From NCBI RefSeq assembly GCF_022539505.1, contig NC_061514.1, forward strand, positions 33,757,769 through 33,821,768: 64,000 bases of DNA. The letters run 5' to 3'. Below the pieces are notes generated by a model. It was not told where the DNA came from, made no database searches, and worked only from the letters and a program-made list of their open reading frames with translations. The position numbers were made by a program, and so were the translations under genes. Origin of the DNA: Lolium rigidum (lineage: Eukaryota; Streptophyta; Magnoliopsida; Poales; Poaceae). Of the stretch, positions 32,169 to 43,419 are shown piece by piece (the first letter of the stretch is position 1; each line of letters starts with the position of its first letter).

Positions 32169-34808
32169 TCAATCTTCACTTGCAAGAGACTTTTTGACAC
32201 AGTCCATGATGCCCTCACAATCATTTTCCAGTACTACGCATTCTGTGTCAGTTTCCATGCTTCTTGGCACTGAGTGAGGAGAACGGAGATTTCCATGCGT
32301 TTGACAAGCCTTCATTGTCTTGCAATGCTCCGCCTCATCGTCTCGTATATTGACAAATACATCATACAAGTTATCTGCATTGGGATATGGGAAACAATGA
32401 GCAGCTTTATAGAGAAAGCATTAAAGAAGAGAGTTCAACTTCTCGTTTATAGGAACTATATTATCACTACAGACAGTAAAACCCAAATGTCAGGAGCAGG
32501 AGTTAGTAGATCAGGTAACAATCTGCTGAAACGAATCACGACTGTTTGATGGGTCTTGTGTTATATATGTTCCAGCAAATGGTGGTAACTAGCTCACTTC
32601 CCCAATAGACTCATGATTTAACCAGATGAATCAGTGAAATTAATTTCCCAAGCAACAACTAACATGAAGCCCTGACAGTCTGAAAAGTCAACTCAGCAAA
32701 GCTGTCAAAGAGGAGAAAGAACTATACCAACTTTAGGCCTTCTAGAACACGGCACTCTTGATGTTTGAAACTCATCTGCGGAAACAAGCCATGAAAGCAA
32801 TAAGCATAGATGTTAACGGTTATATAAAGCATTAAAGCAAATAAAAGTTAAAGTAAGGGCCTACCAAATAGGTAAAGATCCTCATTCATGTAATAGTTTA
32901 TAGCTGCTTCAGGAGCTGGTAGTTTTTTCAACTCCTCTGTTGAAAAAGAAACAAGTAGCACAGACATTACGGAATTGGAAGTTTCATGACAGGAAGTAAA
33001 CTTGTGTACATGGGGAAAATAGATGAAATGAGTTATCAGCTTGCTTAGCCCCCCAGGTAGGCAGGCACCAAAACTACGTAACTGATGGTTGAACAAGAGC
33101 AATCAATGGTTCTGGTTTTAATTTTTTTGGTATGGCTAGGAATGGCATATTCAAAATAGGTTTAAAGGTAATGGCATAGTTCTTAATAAAAAGAGATCCC
33201 GTTATAAATTTACAATGATTTGACCCTCAGCTCCTCGGCTCAATAAATTCAGGTTAGAAGGTTGTTCAAACATGGGAAACAAGAGTTACCAACTTGATTA
33301 TGTGAGCTAATATTCAATAGCCATGGTACTATTTTTCCATTCAATCTTAGATATACAGTTTAAAATAAGCCACACAGCACGGAGATTGATGGCTAGCTAC
33401 TGTACACTTATCAGTTATGTGTACAAAACTGGCGCAAGAGGAAGAATGGTTAGCTCATTAAGGTTGCCTAACCTCCATTGAGCTTAATGAACTTGTCATA
33501 AGTCGAGTATGCGTGCCTCTCGACACATTCAGAAAAGTGGTCTGCACATAAGATAGCCAAGTTTGAGCATTATCATCAGAGGAAACACCGTAATAAAAAA
33601 AAAAGGATAATTACTTCATAAACGGAAGTAATATGTGTACTCACATGCCATTCTTGGGCTCAGCATGTACATGGCGACAGTCATGAAGTAGTAAAAGAAG
33701 GCACTAAACCGCGCAAGAAAGCGGTCGACCCATACGGAGTTGCCACCCAATTCCTGATATGAACCGATAAGAGGAAGAAAGTAAGAAATACGCAATTACC
33801 ATAATCCAACAGAAAAGCTATCTACAGCTCAACTCAAAGACTCGGAAGAAAACAAGACATGCTAACAACATAAATGGATATACACATAGAATATTCTGGA
33901 ACATACTTCCATGATCAAGAGGTGATGGAACTCATTCATGCTTTCGGCGAAGTGCACTTTGATGTAATCGGCTCGTCTCCACCAGCCGAAGGTCTCGTAC
34001 AGGTGAAGCACCGATATAAACGCTGCACAATAACCAAGAGTGAGTAAGACATACAGTAGTATGCAGAAACCATGCCCAAGCCATTTGTACAGGACAGAAA
34101 AAAATCAGAGAGCTGCCTGCCATCGCAAGCATGTAAGGCGAGACCCTCACCGAAATACGGCACCCTGGCGATGGTCTCGAGCACGAAGAACCTGGCGTAG
34201 TCGCGGTCGCGGTACAGAGCATCGAGTATCACGATGATAGAATCCTGCGGTGCGCGCACACAAGATGCAGAACAACAAGCGCATGTTCAGACAGACTGAA
34301 AGCAGAGGCTGAGCTGAAATGTATCTGGAATCTGGAGTCACCCACCGTGAGGAAAATGTTGAAGGACTGCTCGAGCCTGACGGCCCAGCCGTCGTCGTCT
34401 TCCGCGGGAGACAGCGGGTCATCGGCGGCGGCGGCGGCTCCTTCAGGAGGAGGGCTGGCCTCCTCCCTGACCGGGAAGGAGTCCTCGATGGCAGACACCT
34501 CCGTCTCCTGCTCCGCCTTCTCCCGCTGCGTCCTAATCGCCTCCGCCCGGAACGTTCTCCCCCTCCTGCGCGAGAGACACAGAATTAAACAAGCGGAATA
34601 CATGCGGCGGGCGGAGAGAATGTGAGGTGGTATGGCGAGGTGGGAGAAGAGGGTGATCGAGTCGAGGGGGTTACCTGGTGGCGAGGACGACGGGACTGCG
34701 GAGGCGGCGGGCGCGGAGCGGGAGGAATGAGGGGGGAGAGCGGGCGGCGGGGTTGGAGGCGGGCGCGGCGGGGAGAGGGGCGGCGGAGGCGGAGGCGACC
34801 CCCGCCAT
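32169..34808 (-). CDS. PTOX: Plastid terminal oxidase (PTOX, alternative oxidase family), nine exons, intact
   Basis: Exons on the minus strand: 34808-34675, 34565-34346, 34244-34151, 34022-33907, 33753-33645, 33541-33473, 32936-32865, 32775-32728, 32374-32169. All introns are GT-AG and the join gives 355 codons without a break. PTOX is a di-iron plastoquinol oxidase of the thylakoid that passes electrons to oxygen, supporting carotenoid synthesis and acting as a safety valve. The first ~45 residues are Ala/Ser/Pro/Arg-rich, fitting a chloroplast transit peptide. The six iron ligands fit Glu141, Glu180, His183, Glu232, Glu301 and His304; their spacing equals that of the Arabidopsis IMMUTANS ligands. 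Exon 8 is exactly 16 codons, as in other plants, where it is needed for activity. The position before the second ligand motif is Met (ESMNEFHH), where I recall Trp in relatives. Confidence 0.95.
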
Positions 34809-35426
34809 GGTGGGGGTTTGGGGGTCAAATTGGAAGAGTGGCGCGGCACAGCCCTGCGGCGAGGGAGGGGGGTGGTGGGTATGGAGAGTGTGCTGGTTGG
34901 TATATTCGCGCGGGCGGCCGGCGCCGGGCGTGTTTTGTCGTCGGGGGAAGCGGTGACGGCGACGGAAACGACGGGGGAGTGGGCGGGCGGGGCGGCGGCA
35001 CCAGGCACGACCGAGCCGGACGGAGGAGGCAAAGCAAGTCTAGCGTGAGCGGGCCGGTTCCGAGTGGAGCCGTGGCACGCACGAGCAACATCCATCTGAT
35101 CAACAATTGGATTCCACAGTTCTTCAGCTCTTTTTGACGTAACTTCTTCAATTTCATACTCCATTAATTATGTAGAAAATGTGCAGAGCTCTCTGAAACA
35201 AGCTGATCCTTGGATTTAGTCTCCACTAATATAAAAAAAAGAGAGAGAGGGTGGTGAGCCTCGCAACACTTAGATCAACACTCAGGATGAAATTGTCCGT
35301 CAGCCGGACTCCGCTCGCTCCAAATGTCCCGAGCCCCGAGCCCCCACGCCTGTAGCAGTTTTCTGCTCCAAATCACCAGCTGCCGCCGCGTTGCTCCCGC
35401 TCCAGAATCCACGATGGTCGCCGGTT
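34809..35426 (-). promoter_or_regulatory. 5' flank of the PTOX gene
   Basis: GC-rich leader directly upstream of the ATG on the minus strand. A weak TATA-like AATATA lies near 34901-34906, about 95 bases before the ATG. Beyond ~35060 the sequence is unassigned; a GA repeat is at 35240-35255. The left boundary of copia element D ends this stretch. Confidence 0.4.
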
Positions 35427-35745
35427 TGTTATATTGTGATCCAAATTTATATATTAAAGGGAGGCTAACTTCTGACGAGCGGAGCGAGGCCCGTCGCCGG
35501 TAGGCTTGGGCCGAATCGTTGGCACCGCCTATATATACATCTTGTAAGCCGCCGGCTAGGGTTTATCAGATTATAAGATAACCCACGGCGTTTGTAAACA
35601 CTCCCCGATACAGTGAAGTTTTGCTGGCTGGCGCCCGTGGTTTTTCCCCCTTCTATGTTGGAAGGGGTTTTCCACGTTAAATCTTGTGTCTCCGCTGCGT
35701 TTACCTTTATCGTTCTTCGTTATTTGCTTGTCGCTTTTATAACAA
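35427..35745 (+). repeat. 5' LTR of copia element D
   Basis: 319 bp from TGTTATATT to TTATAACA. TATA-like TATATATAC near 35530. About 13 differences from the 3' LTR, nearly all transitions (my count by eye). Confidence 0.9.
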
Positions 35746-35747
35746 GT

Positions 35748-35759
35748 GGTATCAGAGCC
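35748..35759 (+). promoter_or_regulatory. Primer-binding site (initiator Met-tRNA type), element D
   Basis: TGGTATCAGAGC, the standard plant retrotransposon site complementary to the 3' end of initiator tRNA-Met, two bases after the LTR. Confidence 0.9.
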
Positions 35760-35785
35760 CGTGTTTCAATCTAGGGTTTTGCGAC

Positions 35786-36639
35786 ATGTCTTCCTTGAAG
35801 TTCGATCTACCGCAGCTGGATTATACCACGAGATTTTCTCTGTGGCAAGTGAAGATGAGGGCGATCCTTGCCCAATCTTCTGATCTGGATGAAGCTCTTG
35901 ATGGATTCGGCAAGAAAGATGCCAAGACCTGGACCGACGATGAAAAGAGGAAAGACCGTAAGGCTTTTTCATTAATTCAGCTTCATCTATCTAACAATAT
36001 CTTGCAGGAAGTGTTGGCTGAGAAACATCCGCAGCGGCGCTGTGGTTGAAGCTGGAATCGATCTGCATGCCCAAAGATCTAACCAGTAAGATGCACGTGA
36101 AGATGAAACTGTTCTCGCACAAGTTGCAAGAAGGTGCGTCAATGATGAATCACCTATCGATCTTTAGAGAGATCGTTTCTGATTTTCTGTCCATGGAGGT
36201 AAATTATGATGATGAGGATCTCGCTCTTATACTGTTAGTCTCGTTGCCTAATTCTTTTGCGAATTTTCGAGACACCTTGTTATACAGCCGTGATGAACTA
36301 ACCCTTGCCGAAATTTATGAGGCCCTCCAGCAGAGGGAAAAGATGAAATCTATGGTACGCACGGAGGGTTCGTCATCTAAGGCGAAAGCACCGCAGGTCC
36401 GAGGCAGGACCGAGAACGAAACAACAACTACAACAACTACAACGAGAGATAAGAGCAAGACCGACGTAGGTCGCTCAAAGTCCAAGGGACGAGATGGTAA
36501 GTTCCGCAAGTATTGTAAGAAAACTAGCCACAATATTGATGATTGCTGGAAGTTGCGTAACAAAGAGAAAAGAAACGGTACTTACCAACCGAAAAACAAA
36601 TCCGAGGGTGATGGTAAGGCTGCTGTTGTTTCCAAGTGA
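35786..36639 (+). pseudogene. Element D gag, one frameshift
   Basis: The ATG at 35786 starts MSSLKFDLPQLDYTTRFSLW, a typical copia Gag N-terminus. A frameshift near 36035 breaks the gene; the second part covers the UBN2-type Gag region and a nucleocapsid zinc knuckle. The knuckle reads RKYCKKTSHNIDDC, so its first Cys is replaced. The gene ends at 36639. Confidence 0.85.
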
Positions 36640-37363
36640 TAATTCCGATGGCGATTGCCTAGTTGTGTTGCTGGTTGTGTTTCGGTAATGATGAGTGGAT
36701 CCTTGATTACGCATGTTCGTTTCATATTTGTCCGTAACAAAGACTGGTTCAGTTCTTATGAGTTTGTGCATAGTGGAGATGTTGTGCATATGGGAGATAA
36801 CAACCCACGTGAGATCGTGGGCATTGGCTCCGTTCAGATCAAGATGCATGATGGCATGACACTCACTCTGACATATGTGAGACACATACCTGGCATGGCC
36901 AGAAATCTGATCCCTCTCAGTACCCTTGATGTTGATGGGTACAAACACTCCGGTTCTCGCGGAGTTCTGAAGGTTTCAAAAGGTTCTCTCGTTCACATGA
37001 TTGGTGATATGAATTCTGCAAAATTATATGTTCTTAGAGGTAGCACTTTGTCTGGTATTGCTGCTGCTGTTATTCCCGATGAACCTGGTAAAACTAATCT
37101 GTGGCATACGCGTCTTGGACATATGAGTGAACATGGCATGGCAGAATTGCACAGGAGAGACTCGCTAGATGGCTGCAATTTGAGTAAGTTTGAGTTCCGT
37201 GAGCACTCGCATTTTTGGTAAGCATAAAAGAGTTAAATTCAATGCTTCCGTTCATACCACTAAAGGGATTCTAGATTATGTGCATGCTGATGTGTGGGGA
37301 CCTTCCCGCAAGACTTCTCTTGGTGGTGCAAATTACATGCTTACTCCAGAAAAGTGTGGCCGT
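36640..37363 (+). pseudogene. Element D protease and integrase N-terminus
   Basis: The protease active-site region reads EWILDYACSFHIC (36694-36732), with DYA in place of the usual D-S/T-A/G, then a frameshift. The GAG-pre-integrase zinc region follows (NLWHTRLGHMSEHGM near 37097) and the integrase core starts (ADVWGP near 37290). A small deletion removes the expected IDDYS segment before gypsy element C cuts in at 37364. Confidence 0.8.
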
Positions 37364-37754
37364 TGACAAGGTATCGACTTGTCAATGCCTACAGATCGTA
37401 GACTAGGGTTTTAGCGGAAGTAGAGGGCAAGTAGATCTCGAGGGTTTCAGCCGGAAAAGTACTCGACTGCTAGAAAACTAGGGTTATGTTGACAATGAAT
37501 CGATCTCCTCTTCGTCCCTCGACCCCCCCTTATATAGGAGGCGGAGCCGAGGGTTTCGTGATAAACAAGTTTACAGAATTCGGGAGATAATCTGAGTCCA
37601 TCCCATAGTAATTACAAGTCGATATTCCTAATACAATTCTATCTTTCCAAACTCTCCCCTAACTGGGCTTCCGGACTTTACAATCTTCGGGTCGTGGGCC
37701 TTCAGTAAACCCCGGGTACCTTCTCTGGCAGGCCCATTGGGGATGCCTATGTCA
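37364..37754 (-). repeat. 3' LTR of gypsy element C
   Basis: 391 bp, TGACAAGG to CTATGTCA on the plus strand. The TATA box is again in a palindrome (arms 37516-37526 and 37543-37553). Confidence 0.88.
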
Positions 37755-39137
37755 GTAGCCCCTGAGATTTTGCTTGAATCGGAGAATCAGGGAAAATCTC
37801 CAAAAATATAACTTCTTCGAATTGACACAACTTCTTCGAGTTGATCACATGTTTTTAAACAGTTAATCATATATTGTACAGGGATAACGGTAATTGGGGC
37901 TAGTCCATCTGACGGATCAGGTACTAGTTAACTGCTCTTGTGGCAATCCACCAACACCTACTTCAAGATCACGTCCCTGGACATGATCTCGGGATACTGG
38001 TGTAAGTTCGACATGTGCCGCTTAAGGTCTTACCATATGCCGAACCCCAGTTTATGTTTTATCGGGTACCTAACGCGTCCGGTAGGATTTTTCTTCGTAT
38101 CTGTTGATACGAAAAAAGTAGCAAAGCGCCATCAGAGGCGGTGCCACGCCGCACAGGACAGATCCTGGGGACTTACCTTCGCAAAGTTTTGCGGCATTCA
38201 GAGATCAATTCGCGACTGAAGCGCTCTGAGAATATATTGTCGAGTGCCATTTTCGGCTGCTGGAATAGCGCATCCATTCGAGTCAATGGATGACTTATAT
38301 ATAATTATCTTATCCTCCCGATGGGAGTATATGTCGAGTTATTTTGATAACTCGAAATATGCTCTCCAAGACTTCTTGAATTTCATCGGGCACGCGAACA
38401 GCGTTCCCGATGGGAGTAGCCCCCGAGGCTACAGCCAAGTGCTTGTACTTGGTTGTAGGCTCACCTTTTTAGCACCAGTGTCGCTATATTGTCATTTCTT
38501 TATCGGGTGCGCGACCAGCGCTCCCGATGGGAGTAGCCCCCGAGCATATGAACAAATGCTTGCATTTGATCATAGGCTCTCGCCTTTTCTTTCTTACCAT
38601 ACTCGAGGTTTCCTTCTTTCAAAAGTAGCCCCCGAGCATTTGACCAAAAACTTGTATTTGATCAAAGGCTCTCGAAATTATCATCACTTCTATTTTGTCA
38701 CCTATTTTCATACCACCGTCGTCGAGATTTTCCTTTGTCAAAGTGACATCAGTGCTGACGATAGCCACGATCCCTGTATCGGGAAAACGCGAGTTCTGTC
38801 CTATCACTGACTGGTGGACCCGAATCTGCGGCAATTTGACACGTTACGCAAGTGGGGGCACACGTCCTCCACTTTTTCTGGCACGCGCACTGTAGCGCCT
38901 GTTCAGTTCCATCTCAGTAAAAATACGTTTTTACCCTTGTGAGCCACGTGTAGAACATCTAGTCCATTACTGTTGTATCCAATGGTGCGTCGATTCGCAA
39001 GCGTTCTATAAAGGATTGTCTTCCTCCTCCGTTCTCCCCTTCTCTGCGCCGCATCTCTGCTCTCTCTCCAGAAATCCTCCACTGCGAAAAATCTCCTGAG
39101 CTCAACCATACTCCCACTCTCGCCTACGCCATTGCTG
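37755..39137. repeat. Non-coding zone of element C with PPT-like repeats
   Basis: GTAGCCCC(C/T)GAG occurs at 37755, 38416, 38532 and 38625, in the same order and context as in element B. On the minus strand the first copy is the polypurine tract next to the LTR. No protein coding. Confidence 0.75.
38945..39013 (+). promoter_or_regulatory. Promoter of the antisense gene in element C (G-box and TATA box)
   Basis: CACGTG at 38945-38950, CCAAT near 38980 and TATAAAG at 39007-39013, 131 bases before the ATG at 39138. Confidence 0.6.
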
Positions 39138-42100
39138 ATGCCACCGCGGTCGAAGCTCACCAAGCACACCTCCCCCGAAGCTAGCATGGCGTCGCAAGAT
39201 CTGGTAGCTGCGGAGTGGGAGAGGTCCAAGATCTCCAACCATGACATCAACTTGATGAAGAAACTGGGCCTGACGAAGAAGAAGGACGCGCTGATCTTCC
39301 CCAGCGAGGAGAGCTTTCCATCGCCTCCTATCCAATACCGGGTCAGTTTCGTCGACCACCTCATCCGCGGTCTTTCTTCTCCAATCCACGAATTCCTTCA
39401 TAGATTGCTCTTTGTTTATGGGCTACAGCTGCACCAGCTGACTCCCAATTCCATTCTCCACATCTCCATCTTTATCACCCTCTGCGAGTGCTTTCTCGGG
39501 ACCCAACCAAATTGGGCCCTGTGGAAACGCATTTTCTACCTTCGCCGCAACGGCTCCCACAATATCGCCTACAACATAGGTGGTGTTGTTATCTGTGTCC
39601 GCCCTGACGTCGAGTATTTCGACGTTAAATTTCCCGACTCCGTCCAAGGGTGGCGCAGGAGATGGCTATATGTCCGCGAGGAGTGCCCCGACTCGCTGGA
39701 ATACAACATCGCCCCCTTCGACGGTAGCGCAAAAATCCTTCGCCGCCGATCCTGGGATGCAGAGGCCACCGAAGAAGAAAAAACGGCGACAGAGGCGCTG
39801 ATGAAGCGAATCCATGAGCTGCAGAATACCCGAGGCAAAGAATTGTCGGGTATCCAAATTACTGCGCATTTTCTTAGGATTAGGGTGCAGCCTCTGCAAG
39901 CTCGCAAAAACCCTTTGTGGCTGTATGCTGGCGATAAAGACATCGACCGCATATCCAAAGATCTTTCTGTGAAGGACTTGGAGAAGCTCGTCCGCCGTGT
40001 TTCATCGCTAAGCAAGAAAGACTCGGTTCCATCTTCTTGCCGAGTAGAGCCTTTCAACAGCGTCAATCCCCTTCCGAAGGTAAATGACTTGTCCTCCCGA
40101 GTTTTTATTGCTGCGACTATTATTTTGCATAAATTGTCCTCCCGAGTTTTTCTTGCTTCGACTACTATTTTGCTGAGCTTTTTCTGTTGATTATTTTCTT
40201 CAGAAACACCAAGTTTTGTCTTCCCTGCCTCCCCTTCCTGAAGGTGGAGAGGTCGAAGATCGAGTCATCGTTGCTGACGATGCACAGGGTACTTCTCGCC
40301 CTGAGAGTGAAATCGCTGGATCTCACAAATCCGCGGGTTCCTCTGAAACAGAGACTGAATCGGAGGCTTCCGAGTCAGCACATTCTCTTCCTTCCGCTAT
40401 TTCCCCCTGGAGCAAGAGGAAAAGGGGTGATGTCGAAGACTCCGGCACCTCCAAGTTTAGCGGGTCACCTGCCGAGGAAGCTTCCCCTGAGGAGGAGGGT
40501 GCCTTCGACCCTTACACTGATGCCCTCATTAGCTCGTAAGCTATCTTGCCTTCTTTTTCTTTTTTATATATTGTTAGAATATTCTCATATCCTCTTTTGT
40601 GGACAGTGGCGAAGAAGAGGAAGAACCCGCTGCCAATGTGACTGCTCCGACGAGCACGTCGCAAACTTTAGTTCTTTCGGAGACTCGCCGTGCGACGGAG
40701 GGAGCCTCGCCCCCTCATCAGGGCTTAGAAATGTCGACTCCTGTCGCCAGCCCCCGAGCCCCCGAGCCGAAGAGAGCGAGGATTGAACTTGGCGAAGAAC
40801 AAGGCATCTTGGCCGGGAGTTCGTCGACTCCTTCCTTGGATGATGTAAGTACCCTTTATCACCTCTTTCTTTTTTGTGTGTCTTTAGACAAGTTTTTCTC
40901 TCAACCTTTCTATCACACCTCTTTTTCTACAGCCCCTGATGAAGCACTTCATCAGTCTTGGTACTCAATTTATTGGGTACCGTGACACTGTCGAAGACTT
41001 AAAAGGTAAGCCTTTATACGATTGTGATGTTTTCACTCGTTATCACGTAGATTATATTGCTATTTTTAACTTGTCTTTCTTGCGTTGTTTCCGTCCTATA
41101 GAGGCTCTTGCCAAAGCCAACAAGCGCGCCGATGATCTTGCCACCAATCTTGACCAGAGCGAAAAGGCTCGCAAGAAGGCCGAAGAAGACGCTGCCTCTG
41201 TTGGGGATCTTCGGAAGAGGCTTTACCAAGCTGAAAATGCCTTAAGCGATAGGACAACCCAACAGATAGCACGTGAAGAAGCTATCATCGGCCGCCTTGA
41301 GTCGCAAAATCGGCGCTTTGCCAGTAAGTTTACTAAGCCCTTTTCTCGAGTCCCTTCCAGGATGTGTCCTTATATTTGTTGATAACCCGCACTTTGTTTC
41401 AGCAGGAAAAATGGGTCAAGACTTCGAACTGCAGGAGCCTAAAGGGGACCGTCTCGTCGACGCCCTTTCCCTTCTTGAAATTCACGAGGATCTGGCGCGC
41501 CGCAGCATTGCTGATGCGCGGACCGCGTTTACGCGCCTTTTCCCCTACTTCTTCCCGAAGAAAAAACAACCAGAGGCCTTCGTCGATCTCGCCAGGCAAT
41601 TTATCCCTGAGGAAGATCTTGGGCTTGCTTTCCGGCAAGAAAATTTGAAGATCGGCGTGGAAGGCACCATAGCTTTGGTTGCCGAGGCCCAGCAGAGCGT
41701 CGACTGGGCGAAGACTGGCGAGACGAAGAGGATGAACAAGGAAAAATGGCAGTCTCTAATCAAGGCCGCCAAACCGCACTCGAAGAAGATTCTCTCCTTC
41801 CTCGGATACAAGCCAGCTACTCCTTCCAGTTTCGCCAGGCCGGAGGTCAAGTAGACCAACTTACTCCTCTTTCTTTTGATAGATGTCGATATCCTTACGA
41901 TATGTGACTATTTTCGTCGACTCGCTAGGAGCTGACCTTTTGTAATGGACCATCACTTGTAAATATCCCCACTTATCAATGAAAAGGGGTAATCCTCTGT
42001 TTGGTTATTGATGTCGACCTTTTCTTTCTTTCAGTTGATATTTGACAACTATTCTAAGGCTGTTGTACCACCCTCTGCTTCTCCTGCAACTTCTTACTCC

Positions 42101-43023
42101 ACACGTATAGCTGACGAAGTTTTGCTGGATGACTCCTCATCTGTGAACCTAAATCAACTAGAAATAGCTGAACTTCGACAACAACTCCAGGCCACGAAGA
42201 AACAATCCCTTGTTTTCATGGAACAATCGCGCAAATCTTCTGAGCGGGAAAAAATGGCTCTTCAGCAGGCTCAAGAAGCCTCAGAGTTAAAAGATGCTGT
42301 CGTTGCCGAGGCTTTGCAAGCTACGTCTCGAGAGAATTATATGCTTGACCTGCTGACTGACGCAAGTCTGGATATGGCGGGTAAGTCTCACCTCATGCGT
42401 TCTTTTACTTACTTTGCATACGAATTTTTCGGTCCTCATATCTTTTGATACGGTTAGGTTCTTTCTTGGATGCTGCTGCCGAAGACCAGTGTGTTGATGC
42501 GAGGACTGAGATTCTCGTTCGTCTTGCACAACAGAACAACTCCAGCTTTTGGTCTTCTCCGGACCGAACCCGACAAATTGTACGATTTCAAGATCGTGCT
42601 TCCCAGGTTCGAGATTTCCTGGATTTCTGCACCAAAACGTTGGCCATGGTGTACAGTACTATGTTTCCTCGGAATCCTCGGCCTGGGAGTCTCCCGGAAT
42701 TGATGAAGAAATTCAAGAGTGCTCATCAGATTCACGACTTCGTGAAGATTCAACTGATGGCCGGCGCCCGCTTCACTTTGATCCTGTTGCAAGTGTGCTA
42801 CCCGAGGTTGGACACGACCAACATTGTTGATCTCTGCCACGCCAAAGTGAGAAAAAGGAGGAGGAACGTCGATAAGATCAATGACGCAGTGACGCCTATA
42901 GCAGAGAAAATAATTGAGGATCTTCTTCGGATGGACGCTGATTTCTTCAAGGAACACCATTATGCTGATGCCATGGGTACTTCTGCGGAAGATGAAAGAA
43001 TAAATATAGATAACCTGATATGA
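39138..43023 (+). CDS. Antisense gene of element C, eight exons, intact 1052-residue frame
   Basis: Exons: 39138-40079, 40204-40535, 40607-40844, 40933-41005, 41102-41323, 41406-41845, 42035-42380, 42458-43023. The sum is 3159 bases, a whole number of codons with no stop. An ATG six bases upstream (39132) is also possible; 39138 matches element B. Exon 1 carries the 'putative gypsy type transposon' domain (residues ~65-185). Exon 2 is acidic and Ser-rich with a KRKR cluster. Exons 5-6 start with a coiled coil (ANKRADDLATNLDQSEKARK). Exons 7-8 encode a second helical part. The donor of intron 6 (GAG/GTCAAG) is weak; reading through it gives a stop after PEVK at 41852-41854 and a 752-residue form. 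The gene runs opposite to gag-pol. Function is unknown. Similarity over the whole length to B indicates a real protein. Confidence 0.8.
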
Positions 43024-43419
43024 GTCCTGTCTGCTTGCTGTCGAGTTTTATCTGTATATTGCGAGAACCATCGACAATCACAGATATCACAGCAAGTTTC
43101 TTTTTCCTCTAGCCCCCGAGTGTTTCGGTGGATATATGTATGTTTATTATTTGCGAGGTATTTGAACCAAGGCGAATAATTATTGAAGTATATATTGTGA
43201 ATACCAAATATATATTGTTAAATTTTTGCGGGTTGCAAGCCCCCGAGCCTGTCGAAGAAAAAGATGTATATCACCAATATTTTTACTATATTGCAGCATC
43301 ACGAGCCCGCCTCATTAAAAACCTTTCGGCCCCACTCGGTGCCCTGAAAGGAAAATAGTGCGTCTGAAAACTCGCGAGCGTAAAAACGCCGAAGTTTACA
43401 AGCATCTATATTTTGACGT
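43024..43419. other. Spacer between antisense gene and pol ends, element C
   Basis: No coding. Contains AGCCCCCGAG near 43110 and 43238 and the conserved block GAGCCCGCCTCATTAAAAACC (43303 onward) shared with A and B. Confidence 0.6.

Noticed and set aside
34229..35164. Long minus-strand open frame across the PTOX promoter, exon 2 and introns
   Set aside because: It combines promoter, intron 1 and exon 2 in one frame. Splice sites and homology support the nine-exon model instead. The N-terminal peptide from 35060-35164 matches nothing I recognise.
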